6,886 nt of DNA from Deltaproteobacteria bacterium (GTDB lineage: Bacteria; Desulfobacterota; Binatia; UBA9968), in contig JACPDC010000282.1 of NCBI GenBank assembly GCA_016184235.1, positions 1 through 6,886 of the forward strand, read 5' to 3'. The notes under the pieces are model-generated. The model worked only from the letters and a program-made list of their open reading frames with translations, was not told where the DNA came from and made no database searches. This document shows positions 1 to 6,275 of this stretch, piece after piece (within the stretch, counting starts at the first letter, position 1; the number at the start of each line of letters is the position of its first letter). The translations under genes and the position numbers were made by a program.

Positions 1-1
1 T

Positions 2-436
2 AACGACGCCAGGGTCAGGATCCGCGTCTTCGTGGAGAATCACCTCGGGTTTTTTCTCCATAACATGTTCGAGATGAAAGTCATGGCGCGCGAGGACGAA
101 TCCCTCACCGGCGAGTTTCAGGAGAAGATACTGCTTCTGAAGCGGCGCTACGTGAAGGTGCTGATGGACCTCATCGAGGAGATGCAGAGCCTGGAGGGCG
201 GCAGGGGGATCAATCTCAGGGCCGCCACTTTTTCCCTTTTCGGCATGATGAACTGGATCTACACCTGGTATCACCCCAAACGCGACCTGCCGCTGCCGGA
301 GCTGATCGAGCAGATGCTGAGGATCTATTTCTTCGGCATCCTCAAGGGAGGCAAGGCGCAGGTGCCGTGGTTCACGTCTTCCCCGGCGGGTTCGGACAAG
401 GAGGATTTTTCGCTATGGCAGGATCTGCCGGAATAA
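2..436 (+). CDS. TetR/AcrR-family transcriptional regulator, C-terminal part (5' end outside window)
   Basis: An open frame runs from the first complete codon at position 2 to TAA at 434-436, with no stop before it, so the gene is cut by the window edge. A GTG at 32 could serve as a start but would give a protein without a DNA-binding domain, so it is more likely internal. The visible 144 residues are mostly helical. They carry a pattern typical of TetR ligand-binding C-terminal domains of the FadR/KstR2-like type: an AATFSLFGMMNWIYTWY stretch followed by a HPKRDLPLPELIEQM helix and a hydrophobic IYFFGIL end. Such proteins are one-component repressors released by a small, often acyl-CoA-like or hydrophobic, ligand; here the ligand is unknown. 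The peroxiredoxin gene follows 37 bp downstream on the same strand, so co-transcription is plausible. Family assignment is fairly sure; subfamily is not. Confidence 0.75.
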   Translation, partial: NDARVRIRVFVENHLGFFLHNMFEMKVMAREDESLTGEFQEKILLLKRRYVKVLMDLIEEMQSLEGGRGINLRAATFSLFGMMNWIYTWYHPKRDLPLPELIEQMLRIYFFGILKGGKAQVPWFTSSPAGSDKEDFSLWQDLPE

Positions 437-473
437 CCTTCGTCCCGGGAAGGAGCGAAAAAAAGGGAAATTT

Positions 474-1001
474 ATGATCTCTGTCGGCGCGAGGGCTCCG
501 GATTTCGCTTTAAAAGGTGTTCATCGCGGGCGCGTCGCGGACTATTCCCTCAAAGACTATCAGGGCCGCTGGCTGGTGCTCTTTTTTTACCCGGCGGATT
601 TTACCTTCATCTGCCCGACGGAGGTTACGGGATTCAGCAGGGTAGCGCGGGATTTTCGCTCCGAGCAGGCGGAGATCCTCGGCGTCAGCGTGGACCCCCT
701 GGAGACGCACCGGGCGTGGGTGGAAGAGCTGGGCGGCGTGGACTATCCGCTGCTCAGCGACACGGAGAAAAAAGTCACCCGCGCCTATGGGATCTTGGAA
801 GAGAAGGAAGGGGTCAGCCTGCGGGCCACCTTTATCATCAACCCCGCCGCCGAGGTGAGCTACGCGGTCGTGAGCCACATGAACGTCGGGCGGAGCGTGG
901 AGGAAACGCTGCGCGTCCTCAAGGCCCTGCGCACGGAAAAGCTCTGCCCCTCCGACTGGAAACCGGGGCAGGAGACCGGCGAGCTGCGGCTCAAGTACTA
1001 G
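474..1001 (+). CDS. 2-Cys peroxiredoxin (AhpC/TSA family)
   Basis: This 175-residue thioredoxin-fold peroxidase should reduce H2O2 and organic hydroperoxides in the cytoplasm; no signal peptide is visible. The peroxidatic site PxxxTxxC is complete: Pro40, Thr44 and Cys47 within FYPADFTFICPTEV. The conserved active-site Arg is probably Arg117 (LRATFIINP). A C-terminal Cys158 in KLCPSDWKPG matches the resolving cysteine of typical 2-Cys (AhpC/Prx1) enzymes. The protein is slightly shorter than the usual AhpC (about 187 aa): it stops 17 residues after Cys158, lacks a C-terminal YF motif and has LGGVDYPL where sensitive eukaryotic Prx have GGLG, so a hyperoxidation-resistant type is expected. ATG 474 is preceded by GGGA at 465-468 and a stronger AGGAG at 451-455. 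No AhpF-type reductase is in the window, so thioredoxin or another donor is presumed. Confidence 0.93.
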   Translation: MISVGARAPDFALKGVHRGRVADYSLKDYQGRWLVLFFYPADFTFICPTEVTGFSRVARDFRSEQAEILGVSVDPLETHRAWVEELGGVDYPLLSDTEKKVTRAYGILEEKEGVSLRATFIINPAAEVSYAVVSHMNVGRSVEETLRVLKALRTEKLCPSDWKPGQETGELRLKY

Positions 1002-1045
1002 CCCGGTGATTCGTTAATCGTCTATTCGGATAATCGGTTTTCTCG

Positions 1046-1080
1046 AATAACCAATAACCATTAACCATTAACGAGTAACC
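1046..1080 (+). repeat. Five tandem AWTAACC-type heptamers in AT-rich spacer
   Basis: The 86-bp gap between the peroxiredoxin stop and the transporter start (1002-1087) is sharply AT-richer than its surroundings. Within it, 1046-1080 reads as five consecutive 7-mers: AATAACC, AATAACC, ATTAACC, ATTAACG, AGTAACC. Reverse-complement relatives lie just upstream: TCGTTAAT at 1011-1018 is the exact inverse of ATTAACGA at 1067-1074, and 1024-1039 is an imperfect (12 of 16) inverse of 1069-1084. A GATAAT at 1029-1034 could be a -10 box, but the matching -35 is poor. The repeats occupy the place where a Shine-Dalgarno would be expected for the gene at 1088. Function is unknown: it could be a regulator site, a dispersed intergenic repeat family or simple slippage. 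Confidence 0.7.
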
Positions 1081-1087
1081 GAATTCT

Positions 1088-1819
1088 ATGGCCCTGGGAG
1101 TCATCGAGCAGAAACGGGCGGTCATCGAAAGCCGGGCGCGCATCCGGGAATTTGTCTTCGGGATTCAGGATGGTCTGATCAGCACGGTGGGTCTGCTCGC
1201 CGGGGTTCAGGGGGCCACGGAGAGCAACGCCGTGGTGATCCTTGCGGGCATGACCTCCATGTTCGCCGGGGCGATCTCCATGGCGGCGGGATCGTATCTT
1301 TCGTCGAGCGCCGAGAAAGAGATATTCGATAAAGAGCTTAGGGAAGCCGAAGAGCTGGCCGAGAAGGAGCCCTACCTGGCGGCCGAGGGGTTGCTCAAGG
1401 CGCTCGGCCAGGAGGGGTTGAAGAAGGAGCAGGGCTACCGCATCGTGAAGTTGCTGTCCGAAGAGGAGCAGGTCTTTCTCAGGACCTTTCAGGAAAAGGT
1501 CTTCGGTCTGGGAACGGCGGAAATCAACCGCCCGCTTCAGGCCGCGCTGGTCATGGGACTCTCCTTCGTCGTCGGGGCGCTCATCCCTCTTCTCCCTTAC
1601 TTGATCTTGGCTGGGATGAATGCCCTTTATCTTTCCATCGCTTTTGCCGCGATCACTTTATTCTCGGTAGGCGTCTTTAAGGGATTTCTGGCTGCCAAAT
1701 CACCTTTCCTTTCGGGTTTGGAATTTTTTCTGATAGCTGTGGGTGCCGCCATTCTGGGATACCTCATCGGGCTCGCCGTCCAGTATTTTTTCCCGGGGAT
1801 CGCGGTGCCGCCGGGATAG
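1088..1819 (+). CDS. VIT1/CCC1-family Fe2+/Mn2+ transporter
   Basis: This 243-residue membrane protein of the vacuolar iron transporter family (DUF125) probably exports or sequesters Fe2+ or Mn2+ across the inner membrane in exchange for protons. The family signature is clear at the N-terminus: REFVFGIQDGLISTVGLLAG (residues 20-39) with Asp28, then GMTSMFAGAISMAAGSY with Met65, the region that lines the metal path in characterised VIT proteins. About five membrane segments are seen, near 27-42, 48-72, 150-173, 176-203 and 211-235. Between segments 2 and 3 lies a soluble, Glu/Lys-rich helical region (about 75-140), corresponding to the cytoplasmic metal-binding domain of VIT proteins. The second segment has Ser69 where many relatives have Glu (SMAAGEY). 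No good Shine-Dalgarno precedes ATG 1088; the repeats fill that place. Proximity to a peroxiredoxin fits iron-linked oxidative stress. Substrate is inferred only. Confidence 0.88.
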   Translation: MALGVIEQKRAVIESRARIREFVFGIQDGLISTVGLLAGVQGATESNAVVILAGMTSMFAGAISMAAGSYLSSSAEKEIFDKELREAEELAEKEPYLAAEGLLKALGQEGLKKEQGYRIVKLLSEEEQVFLRTFQEKVFGLGTAEINRPLQAALVMGLSFVVGALIPLLPYLILAGMNALYLSIAFAAITLFSVGVFKGFLAAKSPFLSGLEFFLIAVGAAILGYLIGLAVQYFFPGIAVPPG

Positions 1820-1822
1820 GAA

Positions 1823-3193
1823 TCAGGACCCGCTGTCTTCGCCTCTCAAGCCGTATTTCTTCAGCTTGTAGCGCAGCGCCCGTTCGCTGATGCCGAGTGA
1901 TTCGGCCGCCCGGGTCTGCACGCCGCCGGAGCGAGCCAGCGCCTCGCGGATCATGCGCCGCTCCGTTCCTTCGGTCGCCGCGGTAAGGGTGATCCCCTCG
2001 CCTTTCTCTTCCTCGGCCTCAGGGATGCTCAGCGGCAGATCCTCCCGCCCGATCACTTCGTCCCTGGTCAGCACCACGGCCCTCTCGATGATGTTCTCAA
2101 GCTCGCGCACGTTTCCGGGGTAATCGTAGCGCAAAAGCGCCTGGCGCGCGTCCTGCGTGAAGCCGCGGATGGTCTTGTGGTTCTTTTCCGCGAATAATTT
2201 GAGGAAGTGGTCCATCAGCAGCGGGAGATCCTGGCGTCTCTCTCTCAGCGGTGGGAGGAGTATCGTGACCACGTTGAGCCGGTAGTAAAGGTCCTCGCGG
2301 AACTGCCCGGTCTTGAGGAGCCCTTCGAGATCCCTATGGGTGGCGGCGAGAATCCGCACGTCGACGCGGATCGGCAGGCTCGAGCCCACCCGCTCGAATT
2401 CCCGCTCCTGAAGAACGCGTAGAAGCTTGGCCTGGAGGGGCAGGGGAAGGTCGCCGATCTCATCGAGAAAGAGGCTGCCGCGGTCGGCGAGCTCGAAGCG
2501 CCCCTTGCGCCTCGCCGCGGCGCCGGTAAAGGCGCCCTTCTCGTGGCCGAACAGCTCCGATTCGAGAAGCGTCTCCGGCAGCGCCGCGCAGTTCACCCGT
2601 ATGAGGGGCGCGCCGGCGCGCGGACTCGCATAGTGGATCGCCTTGGCGATGAGCTCCTTTCCCGTGCCGCTCTCTCCCCGGATCAGGACCGTCGCCTCGC
2701 TGGGCGCCACTCTGCGGACCAGCGAGGTGACCTCGAGCATTTGGCCGCTTTCACCGAGGACGCCTTCGATCCGATGGCGGCTCTGGAGGGCTTCGCGCAA
2801 CTCTCGATTCTCGAAATAGAGCCGGTGGCGCTCGCGCACCTGTTCGATCTTGTGCAGGAGTTCATCGAGATTGAGCGGTTTGGTGAGATAGTCGGTCGCG
2901 CCCTCTTTGATCGCGGCGACCGCGCTCTCGATCTTCCCGTAAGCGGTCATTACGATCACCGAGGTTTCGGGATTGATGGCCCGCACGGACTTGAGCAAAT
3001 CGAGACCGGAGAGCTTGGGCATCTTTTGATCCGTCAGGACCAGATCGAAAGGCTGCTGGCGAAAGATTTCGAGCCCCTGCTCGCCGCTCTCGGCCGGGGT
3101 TGCCTCGAGGCCTTGCTTTCTAAGAAACCCGCACACGAGCTCGCGCTGCGTCGGCTCATCGTCCACGACAAGGATGCGGAAATCGTCGGCCAT
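1823..3193 (-). CDS. Sigma-54-dependent response regulator (NtrC/ZraR/AtoC type)
   Basis: This 456-residue bacterial enhancer-binding protein has three modules. The receiver domain (about 6-120) has the acidic pocket Asp11/Asp12, phosphoacceptor Asp55 (LVLTDQKMP), Thr83 and Lys105. The AAA+ domain (about 145-385) has Walker A GESGTGKE at 173-180, the sigma-54 contact loop GAFTGA at 220-225, Walker B LFLDEIGDLP at 241-250 and the sensor II region GNVRELENIIERAV at 360-373. The C-terminal Fis-type HTH is at about 410-448. All key residues are intact, so it should hydrolyse ATP and open sigma-54 promoters when phosphorylated. Its ATG (3193-3191) overlaps the kinase stop as TGATG, with AAGGA at 3209-3205, indicating translational coupling to the kinase as its cognate partner. 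A sigma-54 promoter lies at the head of the same gene cluster. The name zraR is tempting but orthology is not shown. Confidence 0.96.
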   Translation of the reverse strand: MADDFRILVVDDEPTQRELVCGFLRKQGLEATPAESGEQGLEIFRQQPFDLVLTDQKMPKLSGLDLLKSVRAINPETSVIVMTAYGKIESAVAAIKEGATDYLTKPLNLDELLHKIEQVRERHRLYFENRELREALQSRHRIEGVLGESGQMLEVTSLVRRVAPSEATVLIRGESGTGKELIAKAIHYASPRAGAPLIRVNCAALPETLLESELFGHEKGAFTGAAARRKGRFELADRGSLFLDEIGDLPLPLQAKLLRVLQEREFERVGSSLPIRVDVRILAATHRDLEGLLKTGQFREDLYYRLNVVTILLPPLRERRQDLPLLMDHFLKLFAEKNHKTIRGFTQDARQALLRYDYPGNVRELENIIERAVVLTRDEVIGREDLPLSIPEAEEEKGEGITLTAATEGTERRMIREALARSGGVQTRAAESLGISERALRYKLKKYGLRGEDSGS

Positions 3194-4944
3194 CAGCGCC
3201 CCGGTCCTTCAAGGGGGAGGGTCATCTGGAACCGGCTGCCTCGGCCAGGCTCGCTCTCCAGGGTCACCTCGCCGCCGTGCGCCTCCACAATCCTGCGGGC
3301 CACGGACAATCCCAAACCCGATCCGTTGGCTTTTGTGGTGAAATACGGCTCGAAGATGCGCGGCGCCACATCCGGCGGTATCCCCACTCCCGTGTCCGCG
3401 ACCACGAGGATGAGATTCTCCCGCGCGCTCTTCGCCTCCAGCGTGAGGGTGCCGCCGTCGGGCATCGCCTGGATGGCGTTGAGGATGAGATTCAACAGCA
3501 GCTGTTTGAGGTAGTTTCGATCCGCCCTGACCGGCGCCAGATTCGCCGGCGCGAGCACGTTGATTCGCACCTTGGCGGGCTTGGCATCGCTTTCCGCCAG
3601 CAGGGTGAGCTCCCGGAGCAATTCGTCCGCCCGAACCTCTTCAAGGTTGAGACGGAGGGGGCGGGCCAGGGAGAGAAACTGCTCGACGATGGCGTTGAGG
3701 CGCTGTACCTCTCCATGCATCAGCTCGACGAAGCGGGAATACTGCTCCTCGTCCCGGGTCGGGCGGAACTCGGCTTTGAGGCGCTGCAGCCCCATGGAGA
3801 TGGCGTTCAAGGGGTTGCGGATCTCGTGGGCCACAGTGGCCGCAAGGTTTCCCAGCGCCGAGAGATGCTCTTGCTGCGCGATCCGGGCTTCCAGGGATTT
3901 GATCTCTTTCATGTGGGAGTTCTGGTTATAGAAGATCGCCGCCATGCCCAGGACGCCCACGGCAAGAATCGCCACGCCGAAGGTGATGATGGAGCGCAGG
4001 CTGTTGCGCCACGCGATCTCCATCGGCTCGAGTGAAAGGCCGATCCGAAGAAATCCCAACGGGGATTTATCCAGCCTCAAGGGTTTGACGACTTCGTAGT
4101 ATCGCTTGCCTCCCTCAGATTCGACCGTCCGGCTGAGCGGCTGCCCTTCGGTCTTGACCTTCAGGACCACCGGATCTTTTTCCTGCCGGCCGACCCGAGC
4201 TGGGTCCGTATGCGCTACGATCTTCAAGTCTCTGTCGAGAAGGGCGACGTGCTCGATGTCCGCCTGCCTTCCCAGCTCTTCGATCTGGCGCTGAACCCCG
4301 ATCTCATTCTTGAAGTTCAGGATATAATCGGCGTTGGCGTGAACCGCGATGATGCCCGGAAAGCTGCGCGCGCCCACAGCCACGCCGAAGGCGCTTCCTT
4401 CCCAAAATTTTTTTTCTTTCAGCTTTGGAAGGGCCTGTGCTGGAACTTTTTCCCTCTCTTCCGGCAGCGACCACCGTCTCCCCCACATGAAGGTCATCAT
4501 AGCCTGTCGCTCCCGGCGAATCTCCTCGGGCAGCTGTCCCCATGCCTGCCTCGTCATCTCTCTCATCCTTTTTTGCATCGGGGATTCGTCAAATTCCCAC
4601 GGACGCCCATCCCGATCAAGAAGTTCGACCTTTTGGAGCCGGTTCAGGGCGGCAAGCTGGCTTAGCTGGCCCTGGTTCAAGGGGTGGGCAACAAGGAGCT
4701 GGTCGATCAGGCGGGCGTTGTCGAATAGCCGCTGGGCAATCAGGTCTTCCAGGACCGAGTTGCCCATGATGGCGTGTTTGGCGCTGCTCTCCATCGCTTC
4801 GGCCAGCGCCGAGCCTTTGGCCTCGGTCTGGCGCAACAGCTCGCTTTGGAGTCTTCGCGCTTCGGAAAAGACGTAGAGGGAGACGAGAACCAGGAGCAGT
4901 AGAACGGAGAAGATAAAATACCGGGGTAGAATCGCTCTCTTCAT
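3193..4944 (-). CDS. Membrane sensor histidine kinase with large extracytoplasmic sensor
   Basis: This 583-residue kinase (numbered from ATG 4944) should autophosphorylate and pass phosphate to the regulator encoded next to it. A membrane segment at about 9-27 and a second at about 317-339 enclose a roughly 285-residue extracytoplasmic region. Its distal part (about 193-306, with ALLDRDLKIVAHTDPARVG) looks like a PDC/Cache module as in ZraS-type kinases. A similar LLDRDGR stretch lies near 109, so two PDC-like units are possible. Between them lies a Met/Arg/Trp-rich segment (about 119-190). The cytoplasmic core is complete: H-box HEIRNP with His373, N-box with Asn489, DTGVGIP at 517-523, FEPYFTTK at 531-538 and GSGLGLS at 541-547. 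I see no cysteine. A TTG at 4950 would add two residues; I prefer ATG 4944 because it gives a normal MKR membrane anchor. Neither start has a good Shine-Dalgarno. The ligand is unknown. Confidence 0.93.
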   Translation of the reverse strand: MKRAILPRYFIFSVLLLLVLVSLYVFSEARRLQSELLRQTEAKGSALAEAMESSAKHAIMGNSVLEDLIAQRLFDNARLIDQLLVAHPLNQGQLSQLAALNRLQKVELLDRDGRPWEFDESPMQKRMREMTRQAWGQLPEEIRRERQAMMTFMWGRRWSLPEEREKVPAQALPKLKEKKFWEGSAFGVAVGARSFPGIIAVHANADYILNFKNEIGVQRQIEELGRQADIEHVALLDRDLKIVAHTDPARVGRQEKDPVVLKVKTEGQPLSRTVESEGGKRYYEVVKPLRLDKSPLGFLRIGLSLEPMEIAWRNSLRSIITFGVAILAVGVLGMAAIFYNQNSHMKEIKSLEARIAQQEHLSALGNLAATVAHEIRNPLNAISMGLQRLKAEFRPTRDEEQYSRFVELMHGEVQRLNAIVEQFLSLARPLRLNLEEVRADELLRELTLLAESDAKPAKVRINVLAPANLAPVRADRNYLKQLLLNLILNAIQAMPDGGTLTLEAKSARENLILVVADTGVGIPPDVAPRIFEPYFTTKANGSGLGLSVARRIVEAHGGEVTLESEPGRGSRFQMTLPLEGPGR

Positions 4945-4955
4945 AGACAAAAACC

Positions 4956-4984
4956 ATTATAATCGGCAATCTCGCGCGACACAA
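4956..4984 (-). promoter_or_regulatory. Possible sigma-70 promoter in front of the kinase
   Basis: In the 53-bp gap between the protease stop and the kinase ATG, the minus strand has a perfect TATAAT at 4961-4956. Seventeen bp upstream is a weak -35, TTGTGT (4984-4979, three of six matches). Initiation about seven bases downstream would start the transcript near 4949, only some five bases before ATG 4944. That would make a nearly leaderless mRNA and would fit the missing Shine-Dalgarno. It could give a basal supply of kinase and regulator independent of the main promoter, or be chance. Confidence 0.28.
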
Positions 4985-4997
4985 AGCGCCTCCTGGC

Positions 4998-6191
4998 TCA
5001 GCCCGAGGCCGCCGCCTTTTCCTCCTTGAGCTCTCCCACCGCCGCCGTCAGCGTGACCTCTTTTTTGTCCCGCAATACCTTAAGGCGTACCTTCTTATTC
5101 ACTGCCGTGCGCGCGACCAGGATCGGCAGATCGGTTGAGCCCGTGACCTCCCTGCCGTCAAACTCCAAGATCACATCCCCCACCGCGACCCCGGCCTTCT
5201 CCGCCGGACCGTCCTTGGACACATCGGCCACCAGCGCCCCTCGCGCCCTGTTCATCCCCAAGCTCTCGGCTATTTCCGGGGTCACCTTCTGAATCACCAC
5301 CCCCAGGTACCCGCGCGTCACTTTTCCCTTGCCCTTGAGCTGGGGCAGCAGCTCCTGGACCAGATTGGTCGGTATGGCGAAGCCGATCCCGATGTTGCCC
5401 CCCGTGCGGCTGAATATCGCGGTGTTGATCCCGACCACCTCTCCGTTCAGATTGATCAGCGGACCGCCGGAGTTGCCCGGATTGATCGAAGCATCGGTCT
5501 GAATGAAATTGTCGTAGGGTCCCTGCCCGATTTGCCTCCCTTTGGCGCTGACGATCCCCGAGGTCACCGTGTTGTCCAACCCAAACGGATTTCCGATCGC
5601 CATCACCCACTCGCCCACCTCCAGCCGGTCGGAGTCCCCCAAGCCGGCCACCGGCAAATTTCCCTTGGCGTTGATCTTGATAACGGCGATGTCGGTCTTG
5701 GGATCCCTGCCCACCACCTTGGCTTCGTACTCCTGTCCGTCGGCCAGTTTGACCACAATCTTCTGCGCGTTCTCCACCACGTGGTTGTTGGTCAAAATCG
5801 AGCCGTCCCGATCGATGATAAAGCCGGACCCGAGACTCTTCTGGCGGTACGGCCCTGGCTGCGACGGAGCGCCGAAAAAACGCCGCCAAAATTCGTTGGA
5901 CGGATCGTCCTGGCCGAACGGACCGCCAATCTGCGGCTGTTCTCCGCCTTCGCTCACCTGCGTCGTCGCTATGTTGACAACGACCGGCCGTAGCTTCTTT
6001 GCCAGGGAGACGAAATCTGGGAGTCCTTGCGGCAGGCGCGCGCGGCCGGGAGCGGCTTCCGCTGCGATACCGGCGGCATTGACGTTCTTGCCTCGCGCCG
6101 GGAAATCGAGCCATATAAAGGCGAAGGCGCCCAGGAGCAATGAAACGACCATAGTCGGGATCAATCTGCCGAGCTTGAAATTCTCAGACAT
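4998..6191 (-). CDS. HtrA/DegP-family serine protease with a single PDZ domain
   Basis: This 397-residue periplasmic quality-control protease has an N-terminal hydrophobic segment (about 10-29), either a signal anchor or an uncleaved signal peptide. A low-complexity linker runs to about 55 and a trypsin-like domain follows (about 60-280). The catalytic triad is complete: His137 (TNNHVV), Asp167 (KTDIAVIK) and Ser241 (INPGNSGGPL). One PDZ domain occupies about 290-385, starting RGYLGVVI. Classical DegP/DegQ/MucD carry two PDZ domains and are 450-500 residues; this one ends after the first, giving a DegS-like layout. It could therefore be a degradative protease or a membrane-anchored signalling protease. 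The gene sits directly upstream of the two-component pair and just below an intrinsic terminator, which points to an envelope-stress role. The start is fixed by AAGGAGGT 11 bases upstream. The exact orthologue is undecided, so no symbol is given. Confidence 0.95.
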   Translation of the reverse strand: MSENFKLGRLIPTMVVSLLLGAFAFIWLDFPARGKNVNAAGIAAEAAPGRARLPQGLPDFVSLAKKLRPVVVNIATTQVSEGGEQPQIGGPFGQDDPSNEFWRRFFGAPSQPGPYRQKSLGSGFIIDRDGSILTNNHVVENAQKIVVKLADGQEYEAKVVGRDPKTDIAVIKINAKGNLPVAGLGDSDRLEVGEWVMAIGNPFGLDNTVTSGIVSAKGRQIGQGPYDNFIQTDASINPGNSGGPLINLNGEVVGINTAIFSRTGGNIGIGFAIPTNLVQELLPQLKGKGKVTRGYLGVVIQKVTPEIAESLGMNRARGALVADVSKDGPAEKAGVAVGDVILEFDGREVTGSTDLPILVARTAVNKKVRLKVLRDKKEVTLTAAVGELKEEKAAASG

Positions 6192-6201
6192 TTTTGTCGG
6201 G

Positions 6202-6210
6202 ACCTCCTTA
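6202..6210 (-). promoter_or_regulatory. Strong Shine-Dalgarno of the HtrA gene
   Basis: The minus strand reads TAAGGAGGT here, essentially the full anti-Shine-Dalgarno complement, and it fixes the protease start at ATG 6191. It begins about five bases after the U-tract of the preceding terminator. Ribosome loading is therefore possible only on transcripts that read through the terminator or start inside or above it. Confidence 0.85.
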
Positions 6211-6212
6211 AA

Positions 6213-6256
6213 TTAAAAAAATAACGACCCCCGACGGCAAAGCACCGGGGGTCGTT
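6213..6256 (-). terminator. Strong rho-independent terminator between the small secreted protein and HtrA genes
   Basis: A perfect 11-bp inverted repeat (6223-6233 with 6246-6256, AACGACCCCCG arms) encloses a 12-base loop. On the minus strand it is followed by A and seven T (6221-6215). The plus strand has no T-tract after the stem, so it acts on minus-strand transcripts. It lies 19 bp after the stop of the small secreted protein gene and immediately before the HtrA Shine-Dalgarno. It probably limits, rather than abolishes, expression of the downstream protease and two-component genes. Confidence 0.9.
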
Positions 6257-6275
6257 GAGTTGGCCTGTGCAGGGT

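Noticed and set aside
437..453. CCTTC/GAAGG hairpin after the TetR stop
   Set aside because: Five base pairs followed by an A-rich rather than T-rich stretch. It is not a credible terminator and has no clear operator character.
1791..1816. TCCCGG/CCGGGA inverted repeat near the convergent stops as a bidirectional terminator
   Set aside because: It is a short stem with a 14-base loop. The T-run lies before it on the plus strand and becomes an A-run after it on the minus strand, so it does not fit an intrinsic terminator.
2543..3514. A 323-codon open frame on the plus strand, antisense to the regulator and the end of the kinase gene
   Set aside because: It lies opposite two genes with complete, family-typical motifs. 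Its translation is low-complexity and matches no family I recognise. Long antisense frames are common in GC-rich DNA.
4407..4418. Run of eight A followed by four T in the kinase coding strand as a programmed frameshift or slippage site
   Set aside because: It encodes a normal Glu-Lys-Lys-Phe stretch in an intact frame. No stimulatory structure or useful alternative product was seen.
5158..6114. A 318-codon minus-strand frame overlapping the HtrA gene
   Set aside because: It is an out-of-frame shadow rich in Arg, Gly and Gln. The HtrA frame has the full catalytic triad, the PDZ domain and the Shine-Dalgarno.
5542..6216. A 224-codon plus-strand frame opposite HtrA
   Set aside because: It is antisense to a well-supported gene, has no ribosome-binding site or recognisable domain, and runs into the HtrA leader.
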